DNA from: Nocardia cerradoensis NBRC 101014 | GTDB lineage: Bacteria; Actinomycetota; Actinomycetes; Mycobacteriales; Mycobacteriaceae | Assembly: GCF_000308535.1 (NCBI RefSeq) | Contig: NZ_BAFW01000002.1 | Span: 1 to 64,000, forward strand | Length of the DNA: 64,000 nt | Direction of reading: 5' to 3' | Shown: positions 43,397 through 52,162 of the stretch, piece by piece | How the letters are laid out: every line of letters starts with the position of its first letter | Position numbering within the stretch: the stretch's first letter is position 1 | Translations under genes and position numbers: made by a program | Notes under the pieces: model-generated | Database searches by the model: none | The model's input: only the letters and a program-made list of their open reading frames with translations | What the model was told of the DNA's origin: nothing

Positions 43397-45359
43397 CGAG
43401 ATGCTGGTAGCGGGAGACGAACACGGGGAGGGGGCAGACGCGGAGTCGTCCGATCGCGCACTACAGCGCGACGGCGATGCCGCGCGCCGCTTTTCGGTGC
43501 TCTCCCGCACGGTATTCGTCGGTGGGGTGCTCGTCACCGTCGCGTTGTTCGGTATCGGTGCCTGGCAACGGCGCTGGATCGCCGACGACGGCCTGATCGT
43601 CCTGCGCACCGTGCGCAATCTGCTGGCCGGAAACGGCCCGGTCTTCAACGCCGGCGAGCGGGTGGAGACCAACACCAGCGCGGCCTGGACCTACGTGATC
43701 TGGTTCTTCGGCTGGGTCAGCGACGCCCGGCTCGAATATGTCAGCCTGTTTGTCGCGCTGACCCTTTCGCTGCTGGCCGTCGTCTTCGCCATGGTGGGTT
43801 CGGCGCGGCTGTGGCGCCCGTTCACCGCTACCGCGCCGACGCTGCTGCTGCCCGCCGGTGCGCTGGTCTACATCGCCGTTCCGCCGGCACGCGACTACGC
43901 CACCTCGGGTCTGGAGAACTGCCTGGTCATCTTCTGGCTCGGCGTGCTGTGGTGGTTGCTGCTGCGCTGGAGTCAGGACGAGAAGCCCGGCCTGGCACAA
44001 CTTCTCGTGGCCGGCTTCTGGGCCGGTTTGTGCTGGGTGGTCCGGCCGGAGATGACCGTCATCGGTGGTCTGGCCCTGCTCATGCTGTTCTGCGCGCCGG
44101 TGCCGCGTACCCGGTTGCGCCCGGTGCTGATTCGCGCGCTGCTGGTGGCGGTCGGCGGCGCGGTGCCGGTCGGCTATCAGATCTGGCGCATGGGCTACTA
44201 CGGCCTGCCCTATCCGAACACCGCGGTGGCCAAGGAGGCCGGCGGCGCCAAATGGGGTCAGGGCCTGAAATATCTGTGGGATCTGATCGGGCCGTACTAC
44301 CTGTGGATTCCGCTGCTGATCCTCGTCGTGGTGACCGCCGTGCTGCTGCGCGGCAGACGCCGGACGACCGGCGCCACTGTTGTTGCCGCCGAGGCCGGGC
44401 GCTGGGTCCGGCTGCGGCGGTGGCTGCGCTCCCCGGCCGCGGTGGTGACCCTGATGGTCGGCGGCGGCCTGCTGCTCGTGCTGTTCAACATGCGGGTGGG
44501 CGGCGACTTCATGCACGGCCGCATGCTGCTGCCGCAGCTGTTCTGCCTGCTGCTGCCGGTGTCGGTGCTGCCGGTCCGGTTGCCGGTCGGGGACCGTTCC
44601 GCATGGCTGCGGTGGTCGTTCGCCCTGCCGCTGATCGCCTGGCTGGGGACGGCCGGGTGGGCGCTGTTCGCGGCCAATACCACCGCCGACACCTCGGGCG
44701 GGCAGATCAGCGCGTCGGGCATCGTGGACGAGCGGATCTACTACGTCCTCAACAGCGGGCACGACCATCCGGTCCTGGCCGAGGATTATCTGGACTACCC
44801 GCGCATGCGGGCGATGCTGCAGGACATCGCGGCGACGCCGGACGGCGGACTGCTGATCAACTCGCCGTCGTTCATGATGTGGTACGTCGCGCCACCGCCG
44901 CTGCCGATTCCGCCCGGCGGGTACGGGCACACCGTCTACTTCCTCAATCTGGGCATGACCAGCATGAACGTCCCGCTGAGCGTGCGCGTCATCGACCAGG
45001 AGGGCCTGGCGTATCCGCTGGCCGCCCATACCGACCGGCTGGCCGACGGACGTATCGGACACGACAAGAACCTGTATCCCGACTGGGTGATCGTCGATAC
45101 CGGTATGGTCGACCAGCATCCGTGGATGCCGTGGTTCCTCGACGAGAAGTGGGTACGTCAGGCGCGGACCGCGCTGTCGTGCCCGGCCACCCAGGACCTG
45201 CTGGCCTCCTATCGAGCGCCGCTGACCTGGGATCGGTTCAAGCACAACGTCATCCAGTCGCTGCATTTCGCGAAGTACCGCATCGACCGGGTGCCCAAAT
45301 ACGAGATCCAGCGTTGCCGCCTGGTGGACCCGACGACACCGCCTCCGGTGCCGAACTAG
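43374..45359 (+). CDS. aftB: Terminal beta-1,2-arabinofuranosyltransferase AftB
   Basis: Adds terminal arabinofuranose to arabinan at the outer membrane face. A 661-residue GT-C enzyme with an N-terminal set of about ten membrane helices; the first outside loop carries the catalytic-type Asp71-Asp72 in 'WIADDGLIVLR'. A soluble C-terminal domain follows from about residue 450 (rich in Trp/Pro, 'NSPSFMMWYVAPPPLP'). The GTG at 43374 overlaps ubiA by 23 bp and is chosen because GGAG lies 6 nt upstream; an ATG at 43401 is the alternative. Corresponds to Rv3805c. Confidence 0.94.
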   Translation: MSLSISPDEMLVAGDEHGEGADAESSDRALQRDGDAARRFSVLSRTVFVGGVLVTVALFGIGAWQRRWIADDGLIVLRTVRNLLAGNGPVFNAGERVETNTSAAWTYVIWFFGWVSDARLEYVSLFVALTLSLLAVVFAMVGSARLWRPFTATAPTLLLPAGALVYIAVPPARDYATSGLENCLVIFWLGVLWWLLLRWSQDEKPGLAQLLVAGFWAGLCWVVRPEMTVIGGLALLMLFCAPVPRTRLRPVLIRALLVAVGGAVPVGYQIWRMGYYGLPYPNTAVAKEAGGAKWGQGLKYLWDLIGPYYLWIPLLILVVVTAVLLRGRRRTTGATVVAAEAGRWVRLRRWLRSPAAVVTLMVGGGLLLVLFNMRVGGDFMHGRMLLPQLFCLLLPVSVLPVRLPVGDRSAWLRWSFALPLIAWLGTAGWALFAANTTADTSGGQISASGIVDERIYYVLNSGHDHPVLAEDYLDYPRMRAMLQDIAATPDGGLLINSPSFMMWYVAPPPLPIPPGGYGHTVYFLNLGMTSMNVPLSVRVIDQEGLAYPLAAHTDRLADGRIGHDKNLYPDWVIVDTGMVDQHPWMPWFLDEKWVRQARTALSCPATQDLLASYRAPLTWDRFKHNVIQSLHFAKYRIDRVPKYEIQRCRLVDPTTPPPVPN

Positions 45360-45438
45360 ACCGCCGACGGCAACGAAGAAGTCGTGTATTAGTCTCGGTT
45401 TGATAACGCCGACGTATCGATTTCACGATACGCTCGGT

Positions 45439-45452
45439 GACGGACGTCCGTC
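45439..45452. promoter_or_regulatory. 14-bp perfect palindrome upstream of mycolyltransferase 1
   Basis: GACGGACGTCCGTC, 90 bp before the start at 45543. Possible operator; no regulator can be named. Confidence 0.4.
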
Positions 45453-45542
45453 GGGGGCGCATCTCCGCATGCGCACGGGTGATCATTCGCAGAGAAGAAC
45501 AGCGGTCGGACGGGCCGCGCTACGGGAAAGGCCGGACAGGGT

Positions 45543-46652
45543 ATGCGAGGCGTGACTGTGCGATGGGTGCAGCAGAGACGTCGGAGACGGTCGCAGCAGC
45601 CGTCGGCGCCTCATCGAACCGGATGGCTCAAGCGGTCCGCGGTGGGCGTTGCCTTGGCGACGTTGCTGCCGTTCGGGGTGTCGGTGGCAGAGGCCGGACA
45701 TGCGGCCGCGGCGTTCAATCCGACGGGTATCGACTTCTGGGTCGATTCGGCGATGGGCCCGATCAAGTCGCGCATCTTCCGTGCGGCCGACGGCAATACC
45801 GGACGGGTGGTGTACGCCCTCGACGGTATGCGCGCCCAGGGCGACATCAGCGGCTGGGAGAAGGAAACCAACATCATCCCGGCGTTGGTGAACGCCAACA
45901 TCAACGTGGTGATGCCGGTCGGCGGTCCGTCGAGCTTCTACGCCGACTGGAACGCGCCGAGCAACTTCTTCGGCATCGATACCGGTTCGGTCGGCTCGTC
46001 CGGTTCGGCCTCGACCGGCTCCGCGATGACCGGTTCCTCGAACTACAACGAGACGCTGGGCAAGGTCAACACCTACAAGTGGGAAAGCTTCCTCACCCAG
46101 GATCTGCCCAACGCCCTGAGCGCGCGGATGGGCTTCAGTTCGCACCGCAACGGCGTCTTCGGCCTGTCGATGGGTGGTAGCGCCGCCCTGACGCTGGCCG
46201 CGTACCACCCGGACCAGTTCAGCTACGCCGGCTCGTTCTCGGGTTATCTGAACATCTCGGCGCCGGGTATGCGTGAGGCCATGCGCGTGGCGATGCTGAG
46301 CGCCGGTGGGTACAACATCGACGCGATGGCACCGCCGTGGGGCCCGCAGTGGTTGCGGATGGATCCGTTCGTGTTCGCACCACGGTTGAAGGCCAACAAC
46401 ACTCGGCTGTGGGTCGCGGCCGGCAGCGGCATTCCGTCGCCGCAGGACGCGGTCGCCCCGCTCGACATCATCCAGGGATCACCGCTGGAGGCCTTGGCGC
46501 TGGCCAACACCCGCGCCTTCCAGGTGCGCATGATGACCCTGGGCGCCGGCAACGTCACCTACGACTTCCCGAACGTGGGTGTGCACAACTGGCACAACTG
46601 GGAGGACGAGGTCTACCGGATGCTCCCGGATATGTCGGCCAATATCGGCTGA
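45543..46652 (+). CDS. Antigen 85-type mycolyltransferase 1
   Basis: Transfers mycolic acids between trehalose monomycolates or to arabinogalactan, outside the membrane. A 369-residue secreted alpha/beta hydrolase: basic head, signal peptide ending at about residue 57, 'VVMPVGGPSSFYADW' (oxyanion/acyl region), nucleophile Ser209 in 'FGLSMGGSAAL', acid Glu316 ('SPLEALAL') and His348 ('VGVHNW'). A Gly/Ser-rich insertion (about 148-166, nine Ser) sits before 'YKWESFL' and is not in the other copies. The ATG at 45543 or the GTG five codons later may be the start. The first of four copies; a hairpin follows. Confidence 0.93.
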   Translation: MRGVTVRWVQQRRRRRSQQPSAPHRTGWLKRSAVGVALATLLPFGVSVAEAGHAAAAFNPTGIDFWVDSAMGPIKSRIFRAADGNTGRVVYALDGMRAQGDISGWEKETNIIPALVNANINVVMPVGGPSSFYADWNAPSNFFGIDTGSVGSSGSASTGSAMTGSSNYNETLGKVNTYKWESFLTQDLPNALSARMGFSSHRNGVFGLSMGGSAALTLAAYHPDQFSYAGSFSGYLNISAPGMREAMRVAMLSAGGYNIDAMAPPWGPQWLRMDPFVFAPRLKANNTRLWVAAGSGIPSPQDAVAPLDIIQGSPLEALALANTRAFQVRMMTLGAGNVTYDFPNVGVHNWHNWEDEVYRMLPDMSANIG

Positions 46653-46667
46653 TATCAGCACGACTCG

Positions 46668-46699
46668 CAGCCCCGCGGCGGACTTCCGCCGCGGGGCTG
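46668..46699 (+). terminator. Terminator of mycolyltransferase 1
   Basis: Perfect 15-bp stem, CAGCCCCGCGGCGGA and its complement, with a 2-nt loop, 15 nt after the stop. There is no U-run. Confidence 0.75.
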
Positions 46700-46924
46700 T
46701 GTCGTATATCGGGAGTGTGCCGCAGATCACCTTTCGGACTATTTCCGTGTTGAATCATTCGGTCGCGCTTCCGGATCACCGATACTCGATTGGTATCGAA
46801 GAACCCTCAGTACCGCGGCGAGTGCCTTCGCCGGAACGCTTGTGTCTGTGTTGTCCGGAATGAGCGGTGGCTCGTACGGTGTGGGATCGGGTGCGACTGC
46901 CGCTTCAGGTGAAAGGTCGTGTCG

Positions 46925-48007
46925 ATGCGATTTGCGCATAGGAAGCCGTCACTCGGAGATAGGTCCGGTTCGTGGCTCAGGCGCTCGGCTCTGGGCATGG
47001 CATTGGCACTGCTGCTGCCACTGGGAGTTTCGGTATTCGGCAACGGCGCGAGCGCGTCGGCGGCATTCGACCCGTCGGGGTTCGACTTCTGGGTGGATTC
47101 CCCGGTCATGGGTGCGGTCAAGTCCCGGGTTTTCCGGGCCAAGGACGGGAACACCGATCGTGTGGTCTATGCGCTCGACGGTTTGCGGGCCCCGCAGACA
47201 CTCAACGGCTGGGAGATCGAGACGAATGTCGCGCAGGTCCTGACCGACTGGAATATCAACGTCGTGATGCCGGTCGGCGGCCAATCCAGTTTCTACGCGG
47301 ACTGGAATGCGCCCAGCTCGTTCTTCGGCGCCCCGCCGAGCAATTTCGGTTCGGTCAACACCGGATCCGGTGCGACCGAGGCATTCCTGGGCGGGCCGGG
47401 GAAGGACTATCGCTACGACTGGGAGACGTTCCTGACCGGCCAGTTGCGCAATGCCCTGCGTGATCGGCTCGGGTTCCGGGCCAGCCGCAACGGCGCATTC
47501 GGATTGTCGATGGGTGGTAGCGCCGCGCTGACGCTGGCCGCGTATCACCCGGACCAGTTCAGCTTCGCCGGATCGTTCTCGGGCTATCTGAACATTTCCG
47601 CCCCCGGTATGCGTGAGGCGATTCGGATGGCGATGATCGACGCGGGCGGTTACAACGTCGATTCGATGGCTCCGCCGTGGGGCCCGCAGTGGTTGCGAAT
47701 GGACCCGTTCGTTTTCGCGCCGCGCCTGATCGCGAACAACACCCGGCTCTGGATCGCGGCCGGCAGCGGTGTGCCGTCGCAGGAGGACCTGGGCCTGCCA
47801 CTGCCGGCCGCCGCCGACCACATCATGCGCGGTGCGCCGCTGGAGGTGCTGGCATTGGCGAATACCCGGGCCTTCCAGGTGCGGATGGCGACGCTGGGCG
47901 CGAGCAACGCGGTGTATTCGTTCCCGAATGCCGGTGTGCACGACTGGTTCAACTGGCAAGCCGAGGCATACCGGATGATTCCGGACCTTTCGGCGAATAT
48001 CGGCTGA
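46925..48007 (+). CDS. Antigen 85-type mycolyltransferase 2
   Basis: A 360-residue close paralogue of copy 1 with the same C-terminal half almost word for word ('GLSMGGSAALTLAAYHPDQF', 'GPQWLRMDPFVFAPRL', 'DLSANIG' end). The triad is Ser195, Glu307, His339. A shorter Gly-rich insertion replaces the Ser-rich one of copy 1. The ATG at 46925 has AAAGG 8 nt upstream; the GTG at 46919 is too close to that site. It has its own upstream region of 272 bp and its own terminator, so it is expressed independently of copy 1. Similarity of copies 1 and 2 points to recent duplication or gene conversion. Confidence 0.93.
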   Translation: MRFAHRKPSLGDRSGSWLRRSALGMALALLLPLGVSVFGNGASASAAFDPSGFDFWVDSPVMGAVKSRVFRAKDGNTDRVVYALDGLRAPQTLNGWEIETNVAQVLTDWNINVVMPVGGQSSFYADWNAPSSFFGAPPSNFGSVNTGSGATEAFLGGPGKDYRYDWETFLTGQLRNALRDRLGFRASRNGAFGLSMGGSAALTLAAYHPDQFSFAGSFSGYLNISAPGMREAIRMAMIDAGGYNVDSMAPPWGPQWLRMDPFVFAPRLIANNTRLWIAAGSGVPSQEDLGLPLPAAADHIMRGAPLEVLALANTRAFQVRMATLGASNAVYSFPNAGVHDWFNWQAEAYRMIPDLSANIG

Positions 48008-48375
48008 ACATCCGCGACATCTCGGGCCCCGGCGAAACCGCCGGGGCCCGTGGCATGTTGGGCGTTTCCTGGTGAAATTCACCGGCGCAGTAGTTGATTC
48101 GTCATTTCACGCTGTCATTTCCGTGCGGACGCGATAGGGTCACTGCACGATTACGAATGGCGCACGGGCGGATTTCAGCCACCCGGCGGGGTCCGTGTTG
48201 CTAACGATTGGGCGGTCGAATATCGTCCAGCGAGCGCAAGTGTGACCGTTCGTAGCCGCGGCGTCGCTCATGTCGAAAGGTCGGGTTCGACGTGGGCGCA
48301 GATCATGCCGTCGCTGACGGAAGTGGTCGTGGCGCGGCGACAACAGCAGACAGCAGCAGAAAGAGAGCAGTATCC
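48008..48375. other. Intergenic region between mycolyltransferases 2 and 3
   Basis: A 368-bp stretch with no gene I can support. It holds the terminator at 48023-48050 and a possible -10 (TAGGGT, 48135-48140), which would give a leader of about 230 nt for copy 3. GTG-initiated readings through it are not conserved-looking. Confidence 0.4.
48023..48050 (+). terminator. Terminator of mycolyltransferase 2
   Basis: 12-bp stem CGGGCCCCGGCG with loop AAAC, 15 nt after the stop. Confidence 0.7.
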
Positions 48376-49428
48376 ATGCGTTTCGGCAGGTCGGCCGCGC
48401 CGGTTTCGCATTCGGCGCTCGCGCCGGAGTCAGCCCCCAGAGGGCGGCGAGGCGCTCAGCGTGGTTGGCGCACACGACTTCTCGCTGCGGGTGCCGCGAT
48501 GGCACTCCCGATTGCGGCGGGCATCATGGCTCCGGCCGCCATCGCCGCTCCCGTTCACGCACCCGTGCATCAGACACCCGCGGGCGGCTACGACGAACTG
48601 ATGGTTCCGTCGAGCATGGGCCCCATCAAGGTGCAGGTGCAGTGGGCGCGCAACGGCGGTAACGCCGCACTGCTGCTGCTGGACGGCCTGCGTGCTCGCG
48701 ACGACCGCAACGCGTGGTCGTTCGAGACCAACGCCCAGCAGATGTTCGGCAACGACAACGTCACCCTGGTGATGCCGGTGGGTGGCCAGTCCAGCTGGTA
48801 CGCCGACTGGCAGGGCCCGAGCAACACCAACGGCCAGAAGTTCACCTACAAGTGGGAAACCTTCCTCACCAAGGAACTTCCGGACTTCCTCAGCAACTAC
48901 GGCGTGGAGCGGACCAACTACGCGGTCGCCGGTCTGTCGATGAGTGGGCCGGCGGCGTTGCGCCTGGCGGCATTCCACCGTGACCAGTTCAAGTACGCGG
49001 CCTCCTTCTCCGGCCCGCTGAACTGGAACGCCCCGGGTATGCGCGAGGCGATTCGCGTGATGATGCTCGATGCCGGCCGCTTCAACGTCGACTCGATGGC
49101 CGCGCCGTGGAGCCCGCAGTGGCTGCGTTCGGACCCGATGGTGTTCGCGCCGCAACTGCGCGGTCTGCCGATGTACATCTCGGCCGCCAGTGGTCTGCCG
49201 GGTCAGTACGACCACCCGAACGGCCTTGTCGGTGCGTTCAACACCGGTAACGCCATGGGCATCGAGTTGATCTCGATGGTCAGCACCCACTCGTTCAAGG
49301 CTCGACTGGACTCGCTGGGTATTCCGGCCGCCTACGACTTCCCGCCCACCGGCACCCACGCCTGGCTCTACTGGCAGGACGAGCTGGCCAAGGCTCGCAC
49401 GGGCATCCTGGCCGCACTGAACGCCTGA
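48376..49428 (+). CDS. Antigen 85-type mycolyltransferase 3
   Basis: A 350-residue enzyme with a signal peptide (hydrophobic 33-58, AxA at the end) and no large insertion, closest to classical antigen 85 in layout. The triad is Ser188 in 'AGLSMSGPAAL' (Ser-Gly-Pro follows instead of Gly-Gly-Ser), Glu297, and His328 in 'TGTHAW'. 'FTYKWETFLTKELPDFL' is typical. The ATG at 48376 is preferred; the longer frame from 48292 is not conserved-looking. A very strong hairpin follows. Diverges more from copies 1 and 2 than they do from each other. Confidence 0.93.
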   Translation: MRFGRSAAPVSHSALAPESAPRGRRGAQRGWRTRLLAAGAAMALPIAAGIMAPAAIAAPVHAPVHQTPAGGYDELMVPSSMGPIKVQVQWARNGGNAALLLLDGLRARDDRNAWSFETNAQQMFGNDNVTLVMPVGGQSSWYADWQGPSNTNGQKFTYKWETFLTKELPDFLSNYGVERTNYAVAGLSMSGPAALRLAAFHRDQFKYAASFSGPLNWNAPGMREAIRVMMLDAGRFNVDSMAAPWSPQWLRSDPMVFAPQLRGLPMYISAASGLPGQYDHPNGLVGAFNTGNAMGIELISMVSTHSFKARLDSLGIPAAYDFPPTGTHAWLYWQDELAKARTGILAALNA

Positions 49429-49452
49429 TCAAGGGCCGCGACAGCAACTGAA

Positions 49453-49489
49453 ATCGGCGCCGCGCAGATCCGATCTGCGCGGCGCCGAT
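49453..49489 (+). terminator. Terminator of mycolyltransferase 3
   Basis: Perfect 18-bp arms (atcggcgccgcgcagatc and its complement) with a single base between them, 24 nt after the stop. It is the strongest hairpin in the window. Confidence 0.75.
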
Positions 49490-49592
49490 GTGTTGCGGGC
49501 GGCCTCAGGTTGCCTTGTGCGCTGGCATTTCTCAGGTTTGCTGTCCGCGCGTCCTACCGCCTCGAGCGGTCTCGGCGCGGTACAACACTCCT

Positions 49593-51470
49593 GTGGCAGG
49601 TGTGGTATGCGGTAGACGGGGGACGGTTCGTCGCGGCCGCCGGGGTCGCCGGCGACTCGCGATGCTGGCCGCTGCGGTCATCCTGCCGATCGCATCCGGG
49701 ATCACCATCGCACCGCTCCCGGCCTCCGCCGAACCCGCCGCGGTGCCGGCCCCGGCCGGGGCGACCGTCGAGAAGGTCGTCTGGCTGACCGAACGCCGCG
49801 TCGCGCTGTGGGTGAATTCGCCGTCCATGGGTTCGCCGGTCCAGGTGCAACTGCTGCTGGCCCGGGACTGGAATTCCCGCCCGGACGCGCGATTCCCGCT
49901 GCTGTTCATGCTCGACGGCCTGCGTGCCCAGGACGACGAAAGTGGCTGGACCAAGGATGCCGGCGCCGTCGACTTCTACGCCGACAAGAACGTCACCGTG
50001 GTGCTGCCCATCGGCGGCCAGTCGAGCTTCTATTCCGACTGGGTGCAGCAGGACAACGGCAAGAACTACAAGTGGGAAACCTTCCTGACCAAGGAGCTGC
50101 CGCCGCTGCTCGAGAACCAGTGGCGCGCCACCGATGCGCATGGCGTGGAGGGTCTTTCGATGGGCGGTACCGCCGCGATGTTCCTCGCCGGGCGCAATCC
50201 CGGCTGGGTGAAGTACGCGGCCTCCTATTCGGGTTTCCTGACCACCACGAGTGTCGGTATGCCACAGGCGATCATGTTCGCGATGCGCGACGCCGGTGGA
50301 TTCGACGCCAACGCCATGTGGGGGCCGCCGACGAATGCGGAGTGGTCCGAACATGATCCGTACCAGCTGGCGCCCAAGCTCAAGGGCATCAGCATGTACG
50401 TCTCCGCCGGCAGCGGCACCACGGGCGCCTACGACAAGCCTTCCGACATCCCGGGCATCAGCACCAACTACGCCGGGATGGGCCTGGAGATGCTGTCCCG
50501 GTTGACCAGTCAGAACTTCGTCGACAAGCTGAACAAGCTGTCGATTCCGGTCCAGGCCAATTACCGCCCCTCCGGTACACATTCGTGGCCGTACTGGGAT
50601 TTCGAGATGCGTCAGTCGTGGCCGCAGGCCGCGGCCGCGCTCGGCGTGGAGGCCGACAAACCGGCGTGCGCGGTGAACGGCGCGGTCGCCGCGGCCGTGC
50701 AGATCGACAAGTGGCTGGGTGACTGCGTCACCGGCGAGTACCAGGTGACCAACGGCAGCGCGCAGGACTTCAAGGGCGGCCGGATGTTCTGGTCGCAGGC
50801 CACCGGCGCCCACGCCGTGGCGGGGGCGATCGGCGGGACCTATCAGGCCACGGGCGGACCGGGCGGCCCGCTGGGCCTGCCCACCTACGCCGAACAGCCG
50901 CTGCCGGACGGGCAGGGCCGCTTCCAGACTTTCCAGGGTGGTTCGGTGTACTGGTCGCCGCAGACCGGCGCCCAGGTGATCCGCGGGGCGATTCTGGCCG
51001 AATGGGAGCGGCAGGGCTTCGAACGCGGCCCCGCCGGTTACCCCACCGGCCCGGAGGCCAGGACGCCGAACAAGGACGGCGTGGTGCAGGGCTTCCAGGG
51101 CGGGCCGATGTACTTCAGCGACAAGACGGGGGCGCATCGGGTGCAGGGCCTGATCCTCGGCAAGTACGCGCAGCTGGGCTTCGAGAACAGCTGGCTCGGT
51201 TTCCCGGCGGCCGAGGAGCAGCCGACCAAGGATCTGGGCCGCTACAGCAAATTCGAGAGCGGCACCATCTACTGGAGTCCGCTCTCCGGGGCGTGGGCCG
51301 TACGCAACGGCCCGATCATGGACGCGTGGGGCCAGCAGGGCTTCGAGAACGGCAAGCTCGGCTACCCGATCAGCGACGAGTTCCCGGTGCCCGGCGGCGT
51401 CCAGCAGAATTTCCAGACCGGATTCGTCGTCGTGCGCGACGGCAAACCCCCCGAGGTGCACGGGGCCTAG
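49593..51470 (+). CDS. Mycolyltransferase with C-terminal LGFP repeats
   Basis: A 625-residue protein. Residues about 1-55 are a signal peptide. An antigen 85-type domain follows (about 55-345), with 'TVVLPIGGQSSFYSDW', nucleophile in 'EGLSMGGTAAM', acid in 'AGMGLEML' and His in 'SGTHSW'. The C-terminal 240 residues are four LGFP repeats of about 53 residues ('LGLPTY', 'PAGYPTG', 'LGFPAA', 'LGYPIS' cores), which bind the wall in Corynebacterium Cop1/PS1. It therefore probably stays anchored to arabinogalactan while transferring mycolate. The start is uncertain: the GTG at 49593 has a weak TACAAC motif 6 nt upstream, and the GTG at 49602 is also possible. Confidence 0.92.
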   Translation: MAGVVCGRRGTVRRGRRGRRRLAMLAAAVILPIASGITIAPLPASAEPAAVPAPAGATVEKVVWLTERRVALWVNSPSMGSPVQVQLLLARDWNSRPDARFPLLFMLDGLRAQDDESGWTKDAGAVDFYADKNVTVVLPIGGQSSFYSDWVQQDNGKNYKWETFLTKELPPLLENQWRATDAHGVEGLSMGGTAAMFLAGRNPGWVKYAASYSGFLTTTSVGMPQAIMFAMRDAGGFDANAMWGPPTNAEWSEHDPYQLAPKLKGISMYVSAGSGTTGAYDKPSDIPGISTNYAGMGLEMLSRLTSQNFVDKLNKLSIPVQANYRPSGTHSWPYWDFEMRQSWPQAAAALGVEADKPACAVNGAVAAAVQIDKWLGDCVTGEYQVTNGSAQDFKGGRMFWSQATGAHAVAGAIGGTYQATGGPGGPLGLPTYAEQPLPDGQGRFQTFQGGSVYWSPQTGAQVIRGAILAEWERQGFERGPAGYPTGPEARTPNKDGVVQGFQGGPMYFSDKTGAHRVQGLILGKYAQLGFENSWLGFPAAEEQPTKDLGRYSKFESGTIYWSPLSGAWAVRNGPIMDAWGQQGFENGKLGYPISDEFPVPGGVQQNFQTGFVVVRDGKPPEVHGA

Positions 51471-51613
51471 GGCGATAAATCACCTTTAAGTGGTTGATGA
51501 GGGTTCCGGCCATGGGATCCCTGTCCGCGCCGGTTGCCGTTAACCTGGAGCGCGACCTGCTAGGCCTTGGAAGAAGCTCTAGCCTTTAGCGAACTAGATC
51601 GAGGACACGATTC

Positions 51614-52162
51614 ATGCTTCGGACCCGTCCGGTCGGAGAACGGTACATCGCTGGTGGCAAGGTCGCCGGCATCGTGGTCGCGCTGGCGGCCACCGGATTA
51701 CTGGCCGCCTGCGGCGGTAACGATTCCACGGCGTCGAGCACGCCCACGTTGAAGCCGTCCCACACGACCGCCACGGTCCCGGCGGCACAGAGTGCGCCGA
51801 ACAGCGCGCCGGCGGCGCCCGAGCCCAGCCCGGAGCAGGCCCCGGCCACCAGCACCGCGAACGAACGTCCGGAGCCGGCGCAGCCGACTTCGGCCGAGAG
51901 CGCCCCGCTGTCGGCGAAGGATCAGGCCTACCTGGACGAGTTGAAGAAGCGCGGGGTGAATCCGTCCAGCCCGGACATCGCGATCACCGCGGCCAACTAC
52001 GTCTGCCAGAGCAAGGCCAGCGGCGCCTCCGATCAAGAGGTCAAGACGTTCGTGAACGCGATGGCGGGCACCGACCCGTCCTTCGATCCGCAGAAGATGT
52101 CGGTTGAGCAGGCGGGCCAGATCTACATCGACGTCGCGACCCAGTCCTACTGCAACAAGTGA
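51614..52162 (+). CDS. DUF732-family lipoprotein
   Basis: A 182-residue protein with a signal peptide and lipobox Leu-Ala-Ala-Cys (Cys33). A long Pro/Ala/Ser/Thr linker (35-95) is followed by a compact helical domain (about 100-180), with Cys pairs in 'ANYVCQSKASG' and 'TQSYCNK' and a 'YLDELKKRGVN' start, typical of DUF732. It should be anchored outside the membrane. Its stop overlaps the cutinase start by 4 bp (GTGA), so the two proteins are made together. The function of DUF732 is unknown. Confidence 0.8.
   Translation: MLRTRPVGERYIAGGKVAGIVVALAATGLLAACGGNDSTASSTPTLKPSHTTATVPAAQSAPNSAPAAPEPSPEQAPATSTANERPEPAQPTSAESAPLSAKDQAYLDELKKRGVNPSSPDIAITAANYVCQSKASGASDQEVKTFVNAMAGTDPSFDPQKMSVEQAGQIYIDVATQSYCNK

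Noticed and set aside
48292..48375. N-terminal extension of mycolyltransferase 3
   Set aside because: It precedes a complete signal peptide starting at 48376.
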